Part shown: piece by piece, positions 36,190 to 45,344 of the stretch | Numbering within the stretch: the stretch's first letter is position 1 | Layout of the letters: each line of letters opens with the position of its first letter | NCBI GenBank assembly: GCA_004020365.1 | Contig: SAQR01000003.1 | Coordinates: forward strand, 218,461-282,460 | DNA length: 64,000 nucleotides | Origin: Mesorhizobium sp. | GTDB taxonomy: Bacteria > Pseudomonadota > Alphaproteobacteria > Rhizobiales > Rhizobiaceae | Direction of reading: 5' to 3' | Notes under the pieces: generated by a model | The model's input: the letters and a program-made list of their open reading frames with translations, nothing else | What the model was told of the DNA's origin: nothing | Databases searched by the model: none | Translations under genes and position numbers: made by a program

Positions 36190-36864
36190 ATGTCAAGGAT
36201 TCTGCTGGTAGAGGACGACGATCGCATCGTCGGCTTCATCAAGCGAGGACTCGAAGCCGAGGGTTACGTTGTCGACGTGACCGACAGTGGCGGGGATGCG
36301 CTGGCGATGGTGCGGGAGACGCCATATGCGCTGATCGTTCTCGACCGTATGCTTCCAGGGATCGACGGCCTCGAAATATGTCGCATGCTGCGGCGCGAGC
36401 AGCACCAGCATCTTGTCCTGATGCTCACGGCCAGAGACAGCCTGCAGGACAAGGTCGAAGGGCTGAAGGGGGGCGCCGACGACTACCTGACCAAGCCTTT
36501 CGCCTTCGACGAACTGATCGCGCGCATGGAGGCGCTGCTTCGTCGCGGCTCCAGCACAGGCACCGACCCAGTCCTCAGGGTTGGCGATCTGGCTCTTGAT
36601 CCGGTCGGAAAGAAGGTCTGGCGCGGCGAACGCGAGATCAGCCTGACGGCCAAGGAATTCAGGCTTCTCGCATATCTGATGTCGCACTCCGGCGCTGTGA
36701 TCAGCAGAACCCGGCTGCTCAACAATGTTTGGGATCTGAGCTTCGACCCGGAAACGAAGGTGGTCGACGTCTACATCCGCTACCTTCGCAGCAAGATCGA
36801 AAGCGTGCACGAAAAGCCACTCATAAAAACCGTGCGGGGCTTCGGCTACGTGATATCGGCTTGA
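36190..36864 (+). CDS. OmpR family response regulator
   Basis: Cytosolic partner of the sensor kinase upstream. The 224-residue protein has a receiver domain with the acidic pocket E8-D11, phospho-accepting D52 in LIVLDRMLPG, T80 and K102 (YLTKPF), and a C-terminal winged helix of the OmpR/PhoB class (LTAKEFRLLAYLMSHSGAVI to KTVRGFGYVIS). GGAGG five bases upstream fixes the ATG at 36190. It is the best candidate to bind the paired 22-bp-spaced boxes upstream of three transcription units in this block. Confidence 0.94.
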   Translation: MSRILLVEDDDRIVGFIKRGLEAEGYVVDVTDSGGDALAMVRETPYALIVLDRMLPGIDGLEICRMLRREQHQHLVLMLTARDSLQDKVEGLKGGADDYLTKPFAFDELIARMEALLRRGSSTGTDPVLRVGDLALDPVGKKVWRGEREISLTAKEFRLLAYLMSHSGAVISRTRLLNNVWDLSFDPETKVVDVYIRYLRSKIESVHEKPLIKTVRGFGYVISA

Positions 36865-36915
36865 AGCCAGCGGGTCATCCACGTTTTCAGGAAATAGGCA
36901 CTTCTCTCACCAAGC

Positions 36916-36955
36916 TCTAACCTCATGCTTGCCATCGTCTAATCCTGGCCTTTCC
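36916..36955 (+). promoter_or_regulatory. Paired 22-bp-spaced boxes upstream of the ECF sigma gene
   Basis: Two boxes, TCTAACCTCATGCTTGCC (36916-36933) and TCTAATCCTGGCCTTTCC (36938-36955), start 22 bases apart, the same distance as upstream of the VTC unit and the kinase gene. The next 50 bases, with TCTAGCCGGA and TTTAGCCGCCGT, also resemble the sequence after the 31363 box (TCTCGCCGGG and CTTAGCCGGCGT). A shared promoter architecture is the simplest explanation. Confidence 0.7.
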
Positions 36956-37009
36956 GAAATCTAGCCGGACTCCCACGCTGGTTTAGCCGCCGTCGTCATA
37001 TGCTGCCAC

Positions 37010-37648
37010 ATGAAGATACCGACCCACCCCGAATGCGTGCGGAGGCGGCTGACTTCGCCTGGTCCTCAAGAAACCGGAAACTTCGACGTGATTGAGACTG
37101 ATCAATTCGGAAAGCAGCTTGTTGCATTTCTTCCGAACCTGCGCCGTTTTGCGATTTCCCTTTGCCGTTCCCGCGATCTTGCCGACGATCTGGTGCAGGC
37201 GGCTTGCGAACGCGCGCTTGCCAACACCGAGCGCTTTGAACCTGGAACCCGTTTTGATGCGTGGTTGTTCCGGATCCTGCGAAATTTGTGGATTGACCAC
37301 ATCAGAAGGCAGCGCACGGCCGGCCCGCATGAGGACATTGAGCAACGGCAGGACCTTGTCGGCGCCTCTGGCGAGCGAGATGTCGAAGCACGCTTTGCCC
37401 TGAACAGTGTTGCCCAGGCGATCACCGACCTGCCGGACGATCAGCGCGAAATCATTCTCCTGGTCTGCGTCGAGGACCTTTCCTACAGGGAGGCGGCCGG
37501 CGTTCTCGCTATACCGATCGGAACGGTGATGAGCCGGCTGGCGCGCGCCAGAAAGAATCTCGCCGAGGCAGTCGGAATAAATCCCGGCTTGCCACGTTCA
37601 CCGGTCATGAAGGGCGAGAACAGAAATGATCAGATGCGAGTTTGCTGA
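37010..37648 (+). CDS. ECF-type RNA polymerase sigma factor
   Basis: Alternative sigma factor of up to 212 residues with region 2 (LRRFAISLCRSRDLADDLVQ, then WLFRILRNLWIDHIRRQ) and region 4 (LPDDQREIILLVCVEDLSYR, EAAGVLAIPIGTVMSRLARAR). The ATG at 37010 has no clear ribosome binding site and lies close to the regulatory boxes; the in-frame GTG at 37088 would remove 26 non-conserved residues. The anti-sigma gene starts inside its last 23 bases. It may drive genes outside the window; no ECF-type promoter was assigned. Confidence 0.9.
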   Translation: MKIPTHPECVRRRLTSPGPQETGNFDVIETDQFGKQLVAFLPNLRRFAISLCRSRDLADDLVQAACERALANTERFEPGTRFDAWLFRILRNLWIDHIRRQRTAGPHEDIEQRQDLVGASGERDVEARFALNSVAQAITDLPDDQREIILLVCVEDLSYREAAGVLAIPIGTVMSRLARARKNLAEAVGINPGLPRSPVMKGENRNDQMRVC

Positions 37649-38408
37649 CGAAACGCTCATGGCCTTTGCAGACGGCGAACTTGACGACGCGACTGCCGCA
37701 GCCATCGAGAAGGCCATGCAGCCGGATATCGCCAGCCAGGTCGCCTTGTTCCTGGAAACCCGCATTCAGGTCAAAGAGGCACTGATGCCGGCTCTCGATG
37801 AACCCGTTCCCGACCGGCTCAGCCAGTCCGTGCAGCGAATGATCGATGAGGCCAGGCGGCGCAGCGTTCCATCGCGCGCCAGCCAGCGCGCGCGTGTCGT
37901 TGCCTTAAGGGCGGGGGACAATCAGGCAATGCCGCGCCCCCTGGGATTCTGGATCATGCCGCTGGCTGCTTCGCTGGTTGCAGTCGTTTTTGGGTTCGGC
38001 GCATATTTTTTTGGGCTTGGCAGCCAAAACCAGCCGCATGGACTTGAGGTGGCAGGGCAGGATAGCCCTCTTTCAGAGGCGCTCGGGCAAGTGGCGTCCG
38101 GCGAAGAAACCGTGCTGGCAGGCTCCACCGACAGGCTCCGTGCCGTAGCCACGTTTCGCGATGGAACCGGTTCCTTGTGCCGCGAATTCGAAATCGATTC
38201 CGCCAACCGCTCGTCCGTCATATCCGTGGCGTGCCACTCGGATAATGGTTGGGTGGTGAATTTTGCCGTCGTTGCGGCCGCGCGCGATGGCGGATATGCA
38301 CCGGCCTCGTCTACGGAAGCGCTCGATTCCTATCTCGCGGCAACCGAAGCGCATCAGCCTCTGTCACGAGAAGACGAGGCGGCGGCATTGAGATCGTTGG
38401 GCCAGTAG
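37626..38408 (+). CDS. Membrane anti-sigma factor
   Basis: Anti-sigma factor of 260 residues that would hold the adjacent ECF sigma factor inactive. The cytosolic N-terminus (DETLMAFADGELDDATAAAI) is the usual sigma-binding helical region without the zinc motif, a single membrane helix lies near 108-130 (MPLAASLVAVVFGFGAYFFG), and a periplasmic domain of about 125 residues with two cysteines follows. It overlaps the sigma gene by 23 bases. The signal sensed by the periplasmic part is unknown. Confidence 0.85.
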   Translation: MIRCEFADETLMAFADGELDDATAAAIEKAMQPDIASQVALFLETRIQVKEALMPALDEPVPDRLSQSVQRMIDEARRRSVPSRASQRARVVALRAGDNQAMPRPLGFWIMPLAASLVAVVFGFGAYFFGLGSQNQPHGLEVAGQDSPLSEALGQVASGEETVLAGSTDRLRAVATFRDGTGSLCREFEIDSANRSSVISVACHSDNGWVVNFAVVAAARDGGYAPASSTEALDSYLAATEAHQPLSREDEAAALRSLGQ

Positions 38409-38446
38409 AAGGGCAGGCCCGTGGGCATGCTTTTGGGCGACATGCA

Positions 38447-38497
38447 TTAGAGCCACTCCAGGCGCCGGCCCTCCAGCCTGAGCAAGCGATCGTGCGG
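38447..38497 (-). repeat. Displaced copy of the histidine phosphatase 3' end (candidate attL)
   Basis: On the minus strand this stretch encodes PHDRLLRLEGRRLEWL and a TAA, the same protein end as the intact histidine phosphatase at 49818-50405. Positions 38466-38497 are identical over 32 bases to 49837-49868, and the adjoining bases toward the stop differ at three sites. It is followed on its downstream side by a TAATGCATGTCGCCCAAAAG segment that I recognise as part of a common rhizobial repeat. It marks the left border of the block 38.45-49.87 kb. Confidence 0.75.
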
Positions 38498-38545
38498 TCG
38501 CAGCGCATAGGGCCGCACAAATCTCGAAACGGGATCCATTCCGCA

Positions 38546-39154
38546 TCACCCAGAACCTAAGGCAGACCACGCTGACAGCATCGCCAGGGACGTCAGAAGA
38601 GCCGCTCCGACCGTGCGGATCGGACGGTGCCAAGCCGAAAGGCGGGCGAAAACGATGGCTACCAGCATGTACCAGGCGAGATTGACCACGCCGACCGTCA
38701 CCGCGATCGAGGCAACCGTCCCGAGTTCGCGTTGCGACAGCACCGGGCCGGTGAACATTGCCATCAGAAAAAAGCCATCTAGCGGGGAGGACAACGGAGT
38801 GAGAAATCCGGCTAGGACGAGGCCACCAAGCGACCCTTTCGAGTTTCTTACAGGCGTGCCAGCCGGCATCGGCATGCGGATGATCCTGACCGCCATCCAG
38901 ATCAGCAATGCGGTACCGGCCAGGTGAAGGACAGGGAGCGGGACCGTCGCGGAAACGCTCTCGGCCATCAGGCCGAGGAACGCGGTTAGCGAAGCCGCGC
39001 CCGTGCCGATCCCGATGACGAATGGCATCGCCCTCGGAAGGCCGCTGAGGGTCGCGAGGCTTCCCGTCGCGAACGTGATGGGGCCGGGCGTCACCAGAAT
39101 AACGGCATAAGCAGCCAGGAACTGAGGCATGCCGGTCAAGACAAATTCGAACAT
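38546..39154 (-). CDS. LysE/RhtB family exporter
   Basis: Membrane exporter of about 202 residues in the amino-acid efflux family. The N-terminus MFEFVLTGMPQFLAAYAVIL and the motif VTPGPITFATGSLATLSGLP match the LysE/RhtB signature (GPN replaced by GPI), and six hydrophobic segments are visible. The ATG at 39154 has GGGGGA upstream; 18 extra residues in the open frame are not family-like. It is the first gene inside the left border of the candidate island. Substrate unknown; a small amino acid or a modified product is possible. Confidence 0.85.
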   Translation of the reverse strand: MFEFVLTGMPQFLAAYAVILVTPGPITFATGSLATLSGLPRAMPFVIGIGTGAASLTAFLGLMAESVSATVPLPVLHLAGTALLIWMAVRIIRMPMPAGTPVRNSKGSLGGLVLAGFLTPLSSPLDGFFLMAMFTGPVLSQRELGTVASIAVTVGVVNLAWYMLVAIVFARLSAWHRPIRTVGAALLTSLAMLSAWSALGSG

Positions 39155-39361
39155 GGTATTTCCCCCGCTGCATATGTCGAGCGGCCCGGTCGGCCGACGC
39201 ACTACCAAGCAACGGGTGACGTGATCTGCGCGTGAGCAGGGTGTGAAAGGATGAGGTGTCCCGAGGCACCAGACAGCAGGCGCCGCGCGCCACGAGCGGC
39301 AACCGCGCCCGGCACGTTAGGTTTCAACGGGCGTACAGACGGACGACTATCAGATGGCTTT

Positions 39362-41197
39362 CTAGCAGTGGGGCAGACCTTCCCAGGCTAATTGCGCTTC
39401 GGTGCTCATGTCTTCCTTCGGCGGAGCGTCTTCCGGAGTGTTTCCCGCCAGGTACGTCCGCATTACATATTCCCGGTGCGGCAGAAAGACGCGCTCCAAG
39501 GCCGGCGATATTGGGTACTCGCCGTCCACTGATTTAGCGGTGACGTGTTTGTTGAAGGAGGAAACTTGCCAACAGACCTCGCGCCCGAAATCGTCCTCGA
39601 AGCCGCCGCTGCCCCTCCCGGAGAATTTATGGCAACCTGCACAGGAGAGAGACTGAATCCGCTTTCGGACTCGCCGTTCTGTCTCTTTGATTTTCCGTTT
39701 TCTCTCTTCTTTTGTCTCTTCAGTGTCGGCGGCATCTACTGGGAACAGGTCTTTGATCTTGTCTTTGATTTCGCCAAGGAAGGCGTCATTTGCGTCGAGT
39801 ATTGCAGCGTAGTCGCCGAGCCGAACCTTTTCCGCATTCATTTCCGCCGCGAGCAGGTGCTCGGGCAGGTCCGGCAAGCGGAAGCTGTTAATGTTGTTGG
39901 TATCAAGCAGAGTACCAGGCGCAGAAGCATCGGTGCGAATAGAGTCTAGTACCAACTTAACGAGGTCCTTCGTTGCCTCGGGGTCCGGCGAATTTTTGGA
40001 AAAGAGAGTGGGCTCAGGGGAACCTGTTGTACGCGTGGGAAGCAGGCGCATCGACTCTTTGTCGAAGCGGTACTCACGGAGCCCCCATTGTCCCTGATGT
40101 AGCTTCGAGTTCGTCCGGATCTGACCGGTGCTTGATTCCGACGCGCCGAGATGGTCGACATGCATGGCCGGAGGCAGCTGAAACGTCGTCGGGTCGACCG
40201 CATCGCCGTCAACAACGCTGCCGTCCTCCGCGAGCGTTATTCCCTCCAGGAAAAATTTACGCAGTAAAATCGCGACTTCCCGTTCCCGTTCCGCGAGCGG
40301 TGTCTGGCCCTGCGCCGACCCTTCCGAAAGCGATAGCCAGAACTTCTGGATCGCCATGCAGCGCTTCGGGTCACCTCCATTGGGCATGACTGCCTCGAAT
40401 GCGATCAGCATCTCGCCGTCGATTCCATCGGGAGCATCCGGATTTTTCCAATCCGGATGCTTTCCCGCTATGAGGCGAAACTCGCCGCAATCGCCGCCAT
40501 CGCCGCCATATTGATCGTCATGGCCGTCACCTTCTCCGACCGCGCGTGGCGAGATATGTGGGGTTGGGTGATCGATCGACGCATCTTGCGTCTCGATTGG
40601 CGGCGCGTTCTTCGGCTCACGCAGCAGATCGACCCGATTCACGGCGGCAACGATGATGAATGGAGTTTGGCCGTCGCCGAACGCCCTATAGGGATCCTTG
40701 TCCTTGAGCATCCCTTCGGCTCGCGAACAGTCGTAGGGAAACGGCGGGCGACCATTCGGCTGCTTTGGCCGCAGCTCTTCGCAGTCGTCGCCAGCCGCCG
40801 TGCTCCACCAGTTCCGGAACAGCTCGTCGCGATCGGCGATCCTGCCGTTGCTCGACGCGACGAGTTGGTCCATTACGCCGGTGAAGGAAATTTCTTCCAA
40901 AAGGACCAGCTTTCGCACGAAAAGCGACCGTCCCCAGTCGATAGTGGGAGCGGCGCCAACGTCGCGCCCCAGTGTCGCTTCGGTGTTCGTCGTGCCTTTT
41001 CCCGCCAACTTGAGACCCAAGCCACGCCGCTCCGGATGGTCCTGAGACGGCTGCTTACCTTCGCCGGCATCGGGCGCACCTGCCGAAAACAACACCGCAA
41101 GCCCGACCAGCACTCCTCGTACCAGCGCGAGCCGGACTGACCAAGCCTGGCAAGAAAGTCGTTTCCAAGCAAAACCGAGACAACCAATATTCTTCAT
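39362..41197 (-). CDS. Large secreted protein with a C-terminal cytochrome c-type heme site
   Basis: Exported protein of 611 residues with a long signal or anchor (hydrophobic near residues 22-42) and a single CxxCH heme motif at C519-H523 (SLSCAGCHKFSGRG). The 470 residues between them have no family that I recognise; they contain an acidic, glycine-rich loop (GEGDGHDDQYGGDGGDCGEF), and a charged helical stretch precedes the heme motif. Additional cysteines and a late VMRTYLAG methionine could be disulphides and a heme ligand. It is divergent from a small gene at 41411. It may be a periplasmic electron carrier or heme-dependent enzyme. Confidence 0.75.
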   Translation of the reverse strand: MKNIGCLGFAWKRLSCQAWSVRLALVRGVLVGLAVLFSAGAPDAGEGKQPSQDHPERRGLGLKLAGKGTTNTEATLGRDVGAAPTIDWGRSLFVRKLVLLEEISFTGVMDQLVASSNGRIADRDELFRNWWSTAAGDDCEELRPKQPNGRPPFPYDCSRAEGMLKDKDPYRAFGDGQTPFIIVAAVNRVDLLREPKNAPPIETQDASIDHPTPHISPRAVGEGDGHDDQYGGDGGDCGEFRLIAGKHPDWKNPDAPDGIDGEMLIAFEAVMPNGGDPKRCMAIQKFWLSLSEGSAQGQTPLAEREREVAILLRKFFLEGITLAEDGSVVDGDAVDPTTFQLPPAMHVDHLGASESSTGQIRTNSKLHQGQWGLREYRFDKESMRLLPTRTTGSPEPTLFSKNSPDPEATKDLVKLVLDSIRTDASAPGTLLDTNNINSFRLPDLPEHLLAAEMNAEKVRLGDYAAILDANDAFLGEIKDKIKDLFPVDAADTEETKEERKRKIKETERRVRKRIQSLSCAGCHKFSGRGSGGFEDDFGREVCWQVSSFNKHVTAKSVDGEYPISPALERVFLPHREYVMRTYLAGNTPEDAPPKEDMSTEAQLAWEGLPHC

Positions 41198-41410
41198 GCC
41201 GACTATCCCCTCAAAAAGCGCAACACCATCTTGAGCCCGATCACCGGAAACGAGTTATATTAAAACTTGAAGCCGATTTTGTCTTCGGGCTGTGGCACCT
41301 GAAATTTTCACGAAGCTTTCACGCTGACGATGCGAATTAATCGCCCTTGCGGGTATTTGGCGTTAGCGGTCTACTGCCCGTGCATGAAGACACAACCAAA
41401 GGAGGGAAAC

Positions 41411-41866
41411 ATGCCGGGACTCGGTTCACCAGATCGAAAATACCCGCCGGTTCAGTTCGGTATTGATGGCGACGAGGCAAGTGCCATCTTCAAGGATTAC
41501 GAGGCGGTCGGGAAGAAGTTGGTCGAATGGGCGCAGCAAGATAACGCGCCCGAAACCATCGACGAATTGCGGCTGGCTTTTAAGGACCTCCTGACGATAC
41601 CGGACGTCTTCAAGAGCCTCAGGGTGGTACAGGGTAACGACCGTACCGAGGGCGACTACGAGTTTCTCCTGCGGTTGCCGCCGAAGGGCCAGGTAACGGA
41701 GTCGGAGCAGATCGTCACAGCTAGCGTTGGAGACGACGTCTATCCGCTTCCGCCGCTTTACACGGATTACGAGCCGGGCGGACGCGACGAGGACCAGAAC
41801 GTGATTACTCAGTTGCGCTTTTTCTATGCGCGGGTTGCCGACTACACGATGCGTGGCTGCCGGTGA
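41411..41866 (+). CDS. Hypothetical protein
   Basis: A 151-residue cytosolic-looking protein with no signal peptide or membrane helix. GGAGGG directly before the ATG at 41411 fixes the start; the frame open from 41330 is not needed. Predicted helices occur around DEASAIFKDYEAVGKKLVEW and TIDELRLAFKDLLTIP, and it ends DYTMRGCR with its only cysteine at residue 150. I do not recognise the family. It converges on the large BTAD regulator gene of the YcaO locus. A substrate or leader-like role for YcaO cannot be excluded, but there is no typical core rich in Cys, Ser and Thr. Confidence 0.7.
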   Translation: MPGLGSPDRKYPPVQFGIDGDEASAIFKDYEAVGKKLVEWAQQDNAPETIDELRLAFKDLLTIPDVFKSLRVVQGNDRTEGDYEFLLRLPPKGQVTESEQIVTASVGDDVYPLPPLYTDYEPGGRDEDQNVITQLRFFYARVADYTMRGCR

Positions 41867-41891
41867 GAGAGCAAAACCGGCGGGTGAAACG

Positions 41892-43934
41892 CTAAACAGC
41901 CAGATCGAGCAATCCGGTCGCCAGAATTCCTGAATGCAGCCTCTCCCGGTCCGCCATCAGGCGGATCGGGAGGCACTGGCAGAACCATTCGAGCGTCGCT
42001 TTCGGCGAAGCGGGGCTCTCGCCATGCCAGTTGTCCGCGATACGGCGGAAGAACGCTGCCGCTTCTTGCAGAGCCGCCTCGTTCAAGCCAAGCTCGGCCT
42101 GTGCCGCGGCTTTCAGGCCGCTGACAAAGAAGGTCGCATCCTCGGCAAGATCGGCTGCTTCCACCGCTCCCTCGCTGTTGCCGAAGAGAAAGCGGATACA
42201 GGCGTGGTAAGCCCAATGAACGGGTTCCGCGCCATATCCAACCCGCAGCGCCCTTTGTGCGATCTCGTTGGCGAGCGCCTTCTCGCCGCAATAGGCAAGG
42301 CCCTGCGCACATGAAATCAGCGCCCAGGGATCGTTGTCGTTCATCTTGAGCGCCAACTCGTAGCAATAGATCGCCTGCTCGTACTTCTCGTTCATAAGAT
42401 AGGACCAGGCAAGGGTGAGCTTGGTCCGGCCGTCCATCGGCGCGAGCTTGGAAGCCATGTTTGCAAGTTTGAGAGCTTCCTGTTCCCGCTTTCTGTCCCG
42501 CATCAGGCCGGGGAAGACGAGATGTCTGCTGTTGAGTATCTGCGCCAAGCTGGCATGAGCGGGCGCCAAATCGGGAGCATCCCGTATGATCGACCGGAAT
42601 ATCTCCTCGGACCGGCTCTCGTCGGCCGGACGCCACCGCGAAAGAAGCTCATTGCCGCGCAGCCAGCGGTCGTAGATGTCGAGATCCATGTCGGCAAGAC
42701 CTGCGGTCGTGCTCAAACGCTCCGCCGAGATCTGGACATCGAGCGCCGCGGCCAGATGCCGGACGATCTGCAGTCTGGCGCGATGCCAGTTGCCGATCTC
42801 GATTTCCGAGTTCTCGCTCCACATGTAGTGGCCGTCAGACCTACGACGCAGCAGCACGGCGATGTGCAATTCACCGTCCTCGCCCGTCGCCGTGGCAAGC
42901 AAGTCATAGACCTTGCGGCCGCTTGCCGGGAGCGCATCGTCGGACGCCGAGTGCTCCCTCACCGACCAGTCGCGGAACCGTGTCATGGCTGCGATCAGTT
43001 CGTGGCGAAAGCCGTTGATACGGATGGCATGGACCGCCTCGTGCAAGAATGGATGAACCAGGATCAGCGGGGGTTCAGCGCGCGCCTGAGCGGCGCTCCC
43101 TGCGCCGTCGAACAGATGCGCTGCTGCCGCAACAGCGGGGGCGGGTTGCGGGACGTGCCCGGGAGGAGCAGGAGGAGGTTCCGCCGTCTTTATCTCCGCA
43201 ACCAGCGCCTGGGTCTGCGGTGACGGCTCCATGTCATAGTCGGTGTCGAGCAATTCCCATAGGTCGTTGTAGACGCGAAGCGCTCCCGCCGTGTCGCCAC
43301 GTGAGGCACGGCACTGCATGAGGATACGGCAGGCTACCTCATGCGTCGGGTCCAAATTGTGGAGGGCGATGGCGAACCTTTCCCGCTTGGCATCGTCCTG
43401 CTCGCGCCGGGCTTGGTCCTGGAGGAGCTTAACCGCCCTGTCGTGGAGATATTCGCGCTGGACCGAGAGCCACATGTCGAAGCTGGGATCAATGTCCCTC
43501 AAATTGACGAGAAAGCCTCCGAACAGCCGCTGCTCCGTGACCATAACTTCGGGCACGATATTCTGTTCGAGATCGACGATGTGGCTGGCCGCGTCGGTTG
43601 AGACGTGGGTCGGCTGCAACCAAACATTGTTCCGATCGCAGTCGAAGATCTGCACTGGAAACTGCTTCGTTTCCTTCTTTACCCCACTGATTAGCTGGCG
43701 CAGGGATGTGCGTGCGGCTTCCTCACTGTTTTCGCCCCACAAAAGGCCAGCGAGGCGTTCCCGGCTTTCGATCATGTTCTTGCAAAATGCGAGATAGGCA
43801 AACAGCGCCTGTGCCTTGCGGCTCTTGAAGGTGCAATTCACGGCGCCATGAGACATACGGAAGATGCCAAGCGTCTCAAAATGGAAGCTTGGTGTTTCAC
43901 GGCTCCGCGACGCTACCTGGCTATATTGGTCCAT
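41892..43934 (-). CDS. BTAD/SARP-type transcriptional regulator with C-terminal TPR region
   Basis: Regulator of 680 residues related to AfsR/SARP proteins. The N-terminal winged helix (FHFETLGIFRMSHGAVNCTF to LISGVKKETKQFPV, residues about 15-100) is followed by a bacterial transcriptional activation domain (YLHDRAVKLLQDQARREQDD to RVYNDLWELLDTDYDMEP), a proline-rich linker near 275-290, a middle region and a C-terminal set of tetratricopeptide-like repeats (for example KYEQAIYCYELALKMNDNDP). It starts just after the YcaO gene, 24 bases downstream in the same direction, so the two are likely co-transcribed. A second BTAD protein lies at 48907. Confidence 0.85.
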   Translation of the reverse strand: MDQYSQVASRSRETPSFHFETLGIFRMSHGAVNCTFKSRKAQALFAYLAFCKNMIESRERLAGLLWGENSEEAARTSLRQLISGVKKETKQFPVQIFDCDRNNVWLQPTHVSTDAASHIVDLEQNIVPEVMVTEQRLFGGFLVNLRDIDPSFDMWLSVQREYLHDRAVKLLQDQARREQDDAKRERFAIALHNLDPTHEVACRILMQCRASRGDTAGALRVYNDLWELLDTDYDMEPSPQTQALVAEIKTAEPPPAPPGHVPQPAPAVAAAAHLFDGAGSAAQARAEPPLILVHPFLHEAVHAIRINGFRHELIAAMTRFRDWSVREHSASDDALPASGRKVYDLLATATGEDGELHIAVLLRRRSDGHYMWSENSEIEIGNWHRARLQIVRHLAAALDVQISAERLSTTAGLADMDLDIYDRWLRGNELLSRWRPADESRSEEIFRSIIRDAPDLAPAHASLAQILNSRHLVFPGLMRDRKREQEALKLANMASKLAPMDGRTKLTLAWSYLMNEKYEQAIYCYELALKMNDNDPWALISCAQGLAYCGEKALANEIAQRALRVGYGAEPVHWAYHACIRFLFGNSEGAVEAADLAEDATFFVSGLKAAAQAELGLNEAALQEAAAFFRRIADNWHGESPASPKATLEWFCQCLPIRLMADRERLHSGILATGLLDLAV

Positions 43935-43958
43935 GGGACTCTGACTACAGCAAACGCC

Positions 43959-45167
43959 TTACAGTACCGGAATGTTAGAGTTGATGCACCTACCCAAGGA
44001 GTCGAATTGCAATGCCTCGCTTGGGGGGACCTGCCGCAGGCCTGTGACAAGAGCGCGGGCGACCGGAATGCCAATGGAATCGCGCGTCAGGTTCACGACA
44101 AAGGCCGCGCAGCCGGCACGAAGGAGTGCCTCGCGCGTAAAGTCGAGGAGTAATTCGTCGTTGCCTTCTACGGACGAATTTTCCGAGCCGGCGGGAGCGG
44201 CCCTAAGCTTCGGATGATCGGGGGCGATCCTCTGGCTTCGCGCGATATAGGCGAGGTCATCCTGATTGAGCTTCTCGAACCCGTGCACCTGCTGCTTGGC
44301 GCGCACGAGATGATGTCCGATCTCCATCTGCACCATCTCTTTGGTTGCTGCGTGGACGGCATCGGCCATGTTCGGTCGTGCTGCGAAACCGCAGGCAAAA
44401 TCTCTCCCGTCACGAGAAAACGAAAAGGCAGCGATGACGGGAATGTCCACAGCTGCGCGAATATCGACCAAGCCGCACGTCCGGGTCGCCTTTCCCGACC
44501 GGTATCGGGCGAGGCGGTCCGGAAGTCCGCTATCGCGCAACGCATCTTCGCCAATCGCCCGCGCCACCGAGTCGCCGTGCCACCATCTTGCGACGGCATC
44601 GCGCTCGATTACTTCCCATATCGCACGGTTTGCCGCCTCGATCAGGGTCCTTCCCGCCGCGACGCCGCTACCGAGCCTGTACGATAGAGCACTACGGCCG
44701 CTTGCGCGCCGGATGCAAAGTTCGCCCGGCAATGCCACCGGTTCCGATGAACCGAACGGATGCCCGGCCAGCCACAGGCGCTCGCCTCCTGTTTCGATGG
44801 CGCCGGCAAGATAGTGATCGAAGGCGTCAATGCGCCTACCGGTCGTTTCGGCTCCAGGCTTTCGGTCCTCCGGGTACTCGAGCTGGGAAAGATATTCGGC
44901 GGCTTCGGCGACGCAGGCTTCGAATGCCCGCTCGGGACGCCAATCGCAGCCCGCGACTCCGACAGGCTCAAAGTCGGCGAACGCCTCGCCGTGGTCATGG
45001 GGATGCGCTTGTGCCACATATATCGCGGCACCAGGTGCGTCCGGATGAGGCAGCCGAGTGAGAAGACGAAGCTTTGGCGCCAGCCGCGCGATCGCTATCC
45101 GATTATCTCGTGACGCCGGATCGAGCGCGTGTGACGATTCATTTGAACCCGAAGCAACTGTGGCCAC
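43959..45167 (-). CDS. YcaO-domain protein (stand-alone)
   Basis: YcaO enzymes activate peptide backbone amides with ATP to form azolines, thioamides or related groups. The 402-residue product shows the ATP-binding signatures of the family: RAFEACVAEAAEYLSQLE near residues 80-97, the GSGVAAGRTLIEAANRAIWE segment near 167-186 with VIERDAVARWW following, and a later AATKEMVQMEIGH. The C-terminus ends SNIPVL without the PxPxP tail of azoline-forming members. The start is GTG with a strong GGGGGAGGG ribosome binding site. No E1-like, TfuA, dehydrogenase or precursor peptide gene was found beside it. Confidence 0.88.
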   Translation of the reverse strand: MATVASGSNESSHALDPASRDNRIAIARLAPKLRLLTRLPHPDAPGAAIYVAQAHPHDHGEAFADFEPVGVAGCDWRPERAFEACVAEAAEYLSQLEYPEDRKPGAETTGRRIDAFDHYLAGAIETGGERLWLAGHPFGSSEPVALPGELCIRRASGRSALSYRLGSGVAAGRTLIEAANRAIWEVIERDAVARWWHGDSVARAIGEDALRDSGLPDRLARYRSGKATRTCGLVDIRAAVDIPVIAAFSFSRDGRDFACGFAARPNMADAVHAATKEMVQMEIGHHLVRAKQQVHGFEKLNQDDLAYIARSQRIAPDHPKLRAAPAGSENSSVEGNDELLLDFTREALLRAGCAAFVVNLTRDSIGIPVARALVTGLRQVPPSEALQFDSLGRCINSNIPVL

Positions 45168-45344
45168 GTGCCCTCCCCCGCTGAGCGCTCCCGCCGAACG
45201 CGCCTATGCAGGCTCGATCGCGAAACCATATCGGCCAACCGGGCACCGGGATAACCGGGTGCCTCCCTCGATAGACGATGTGGCATCTTCGCGCGTGCAG
45301 GTCTAATGCGCAACACGGGTCCCTCCGCGTGCGGCGCGGCCCGA

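Noticed and set aside
45168-45344. Possible YcaO precursor peptide in the gap between YcaO and the amidase-like gene
   Set aside because: The only short frame is arginine-rich, overlaps the YcaO start and lacks a Cys/Ser/Thr-rich core or good ribosome binding site.
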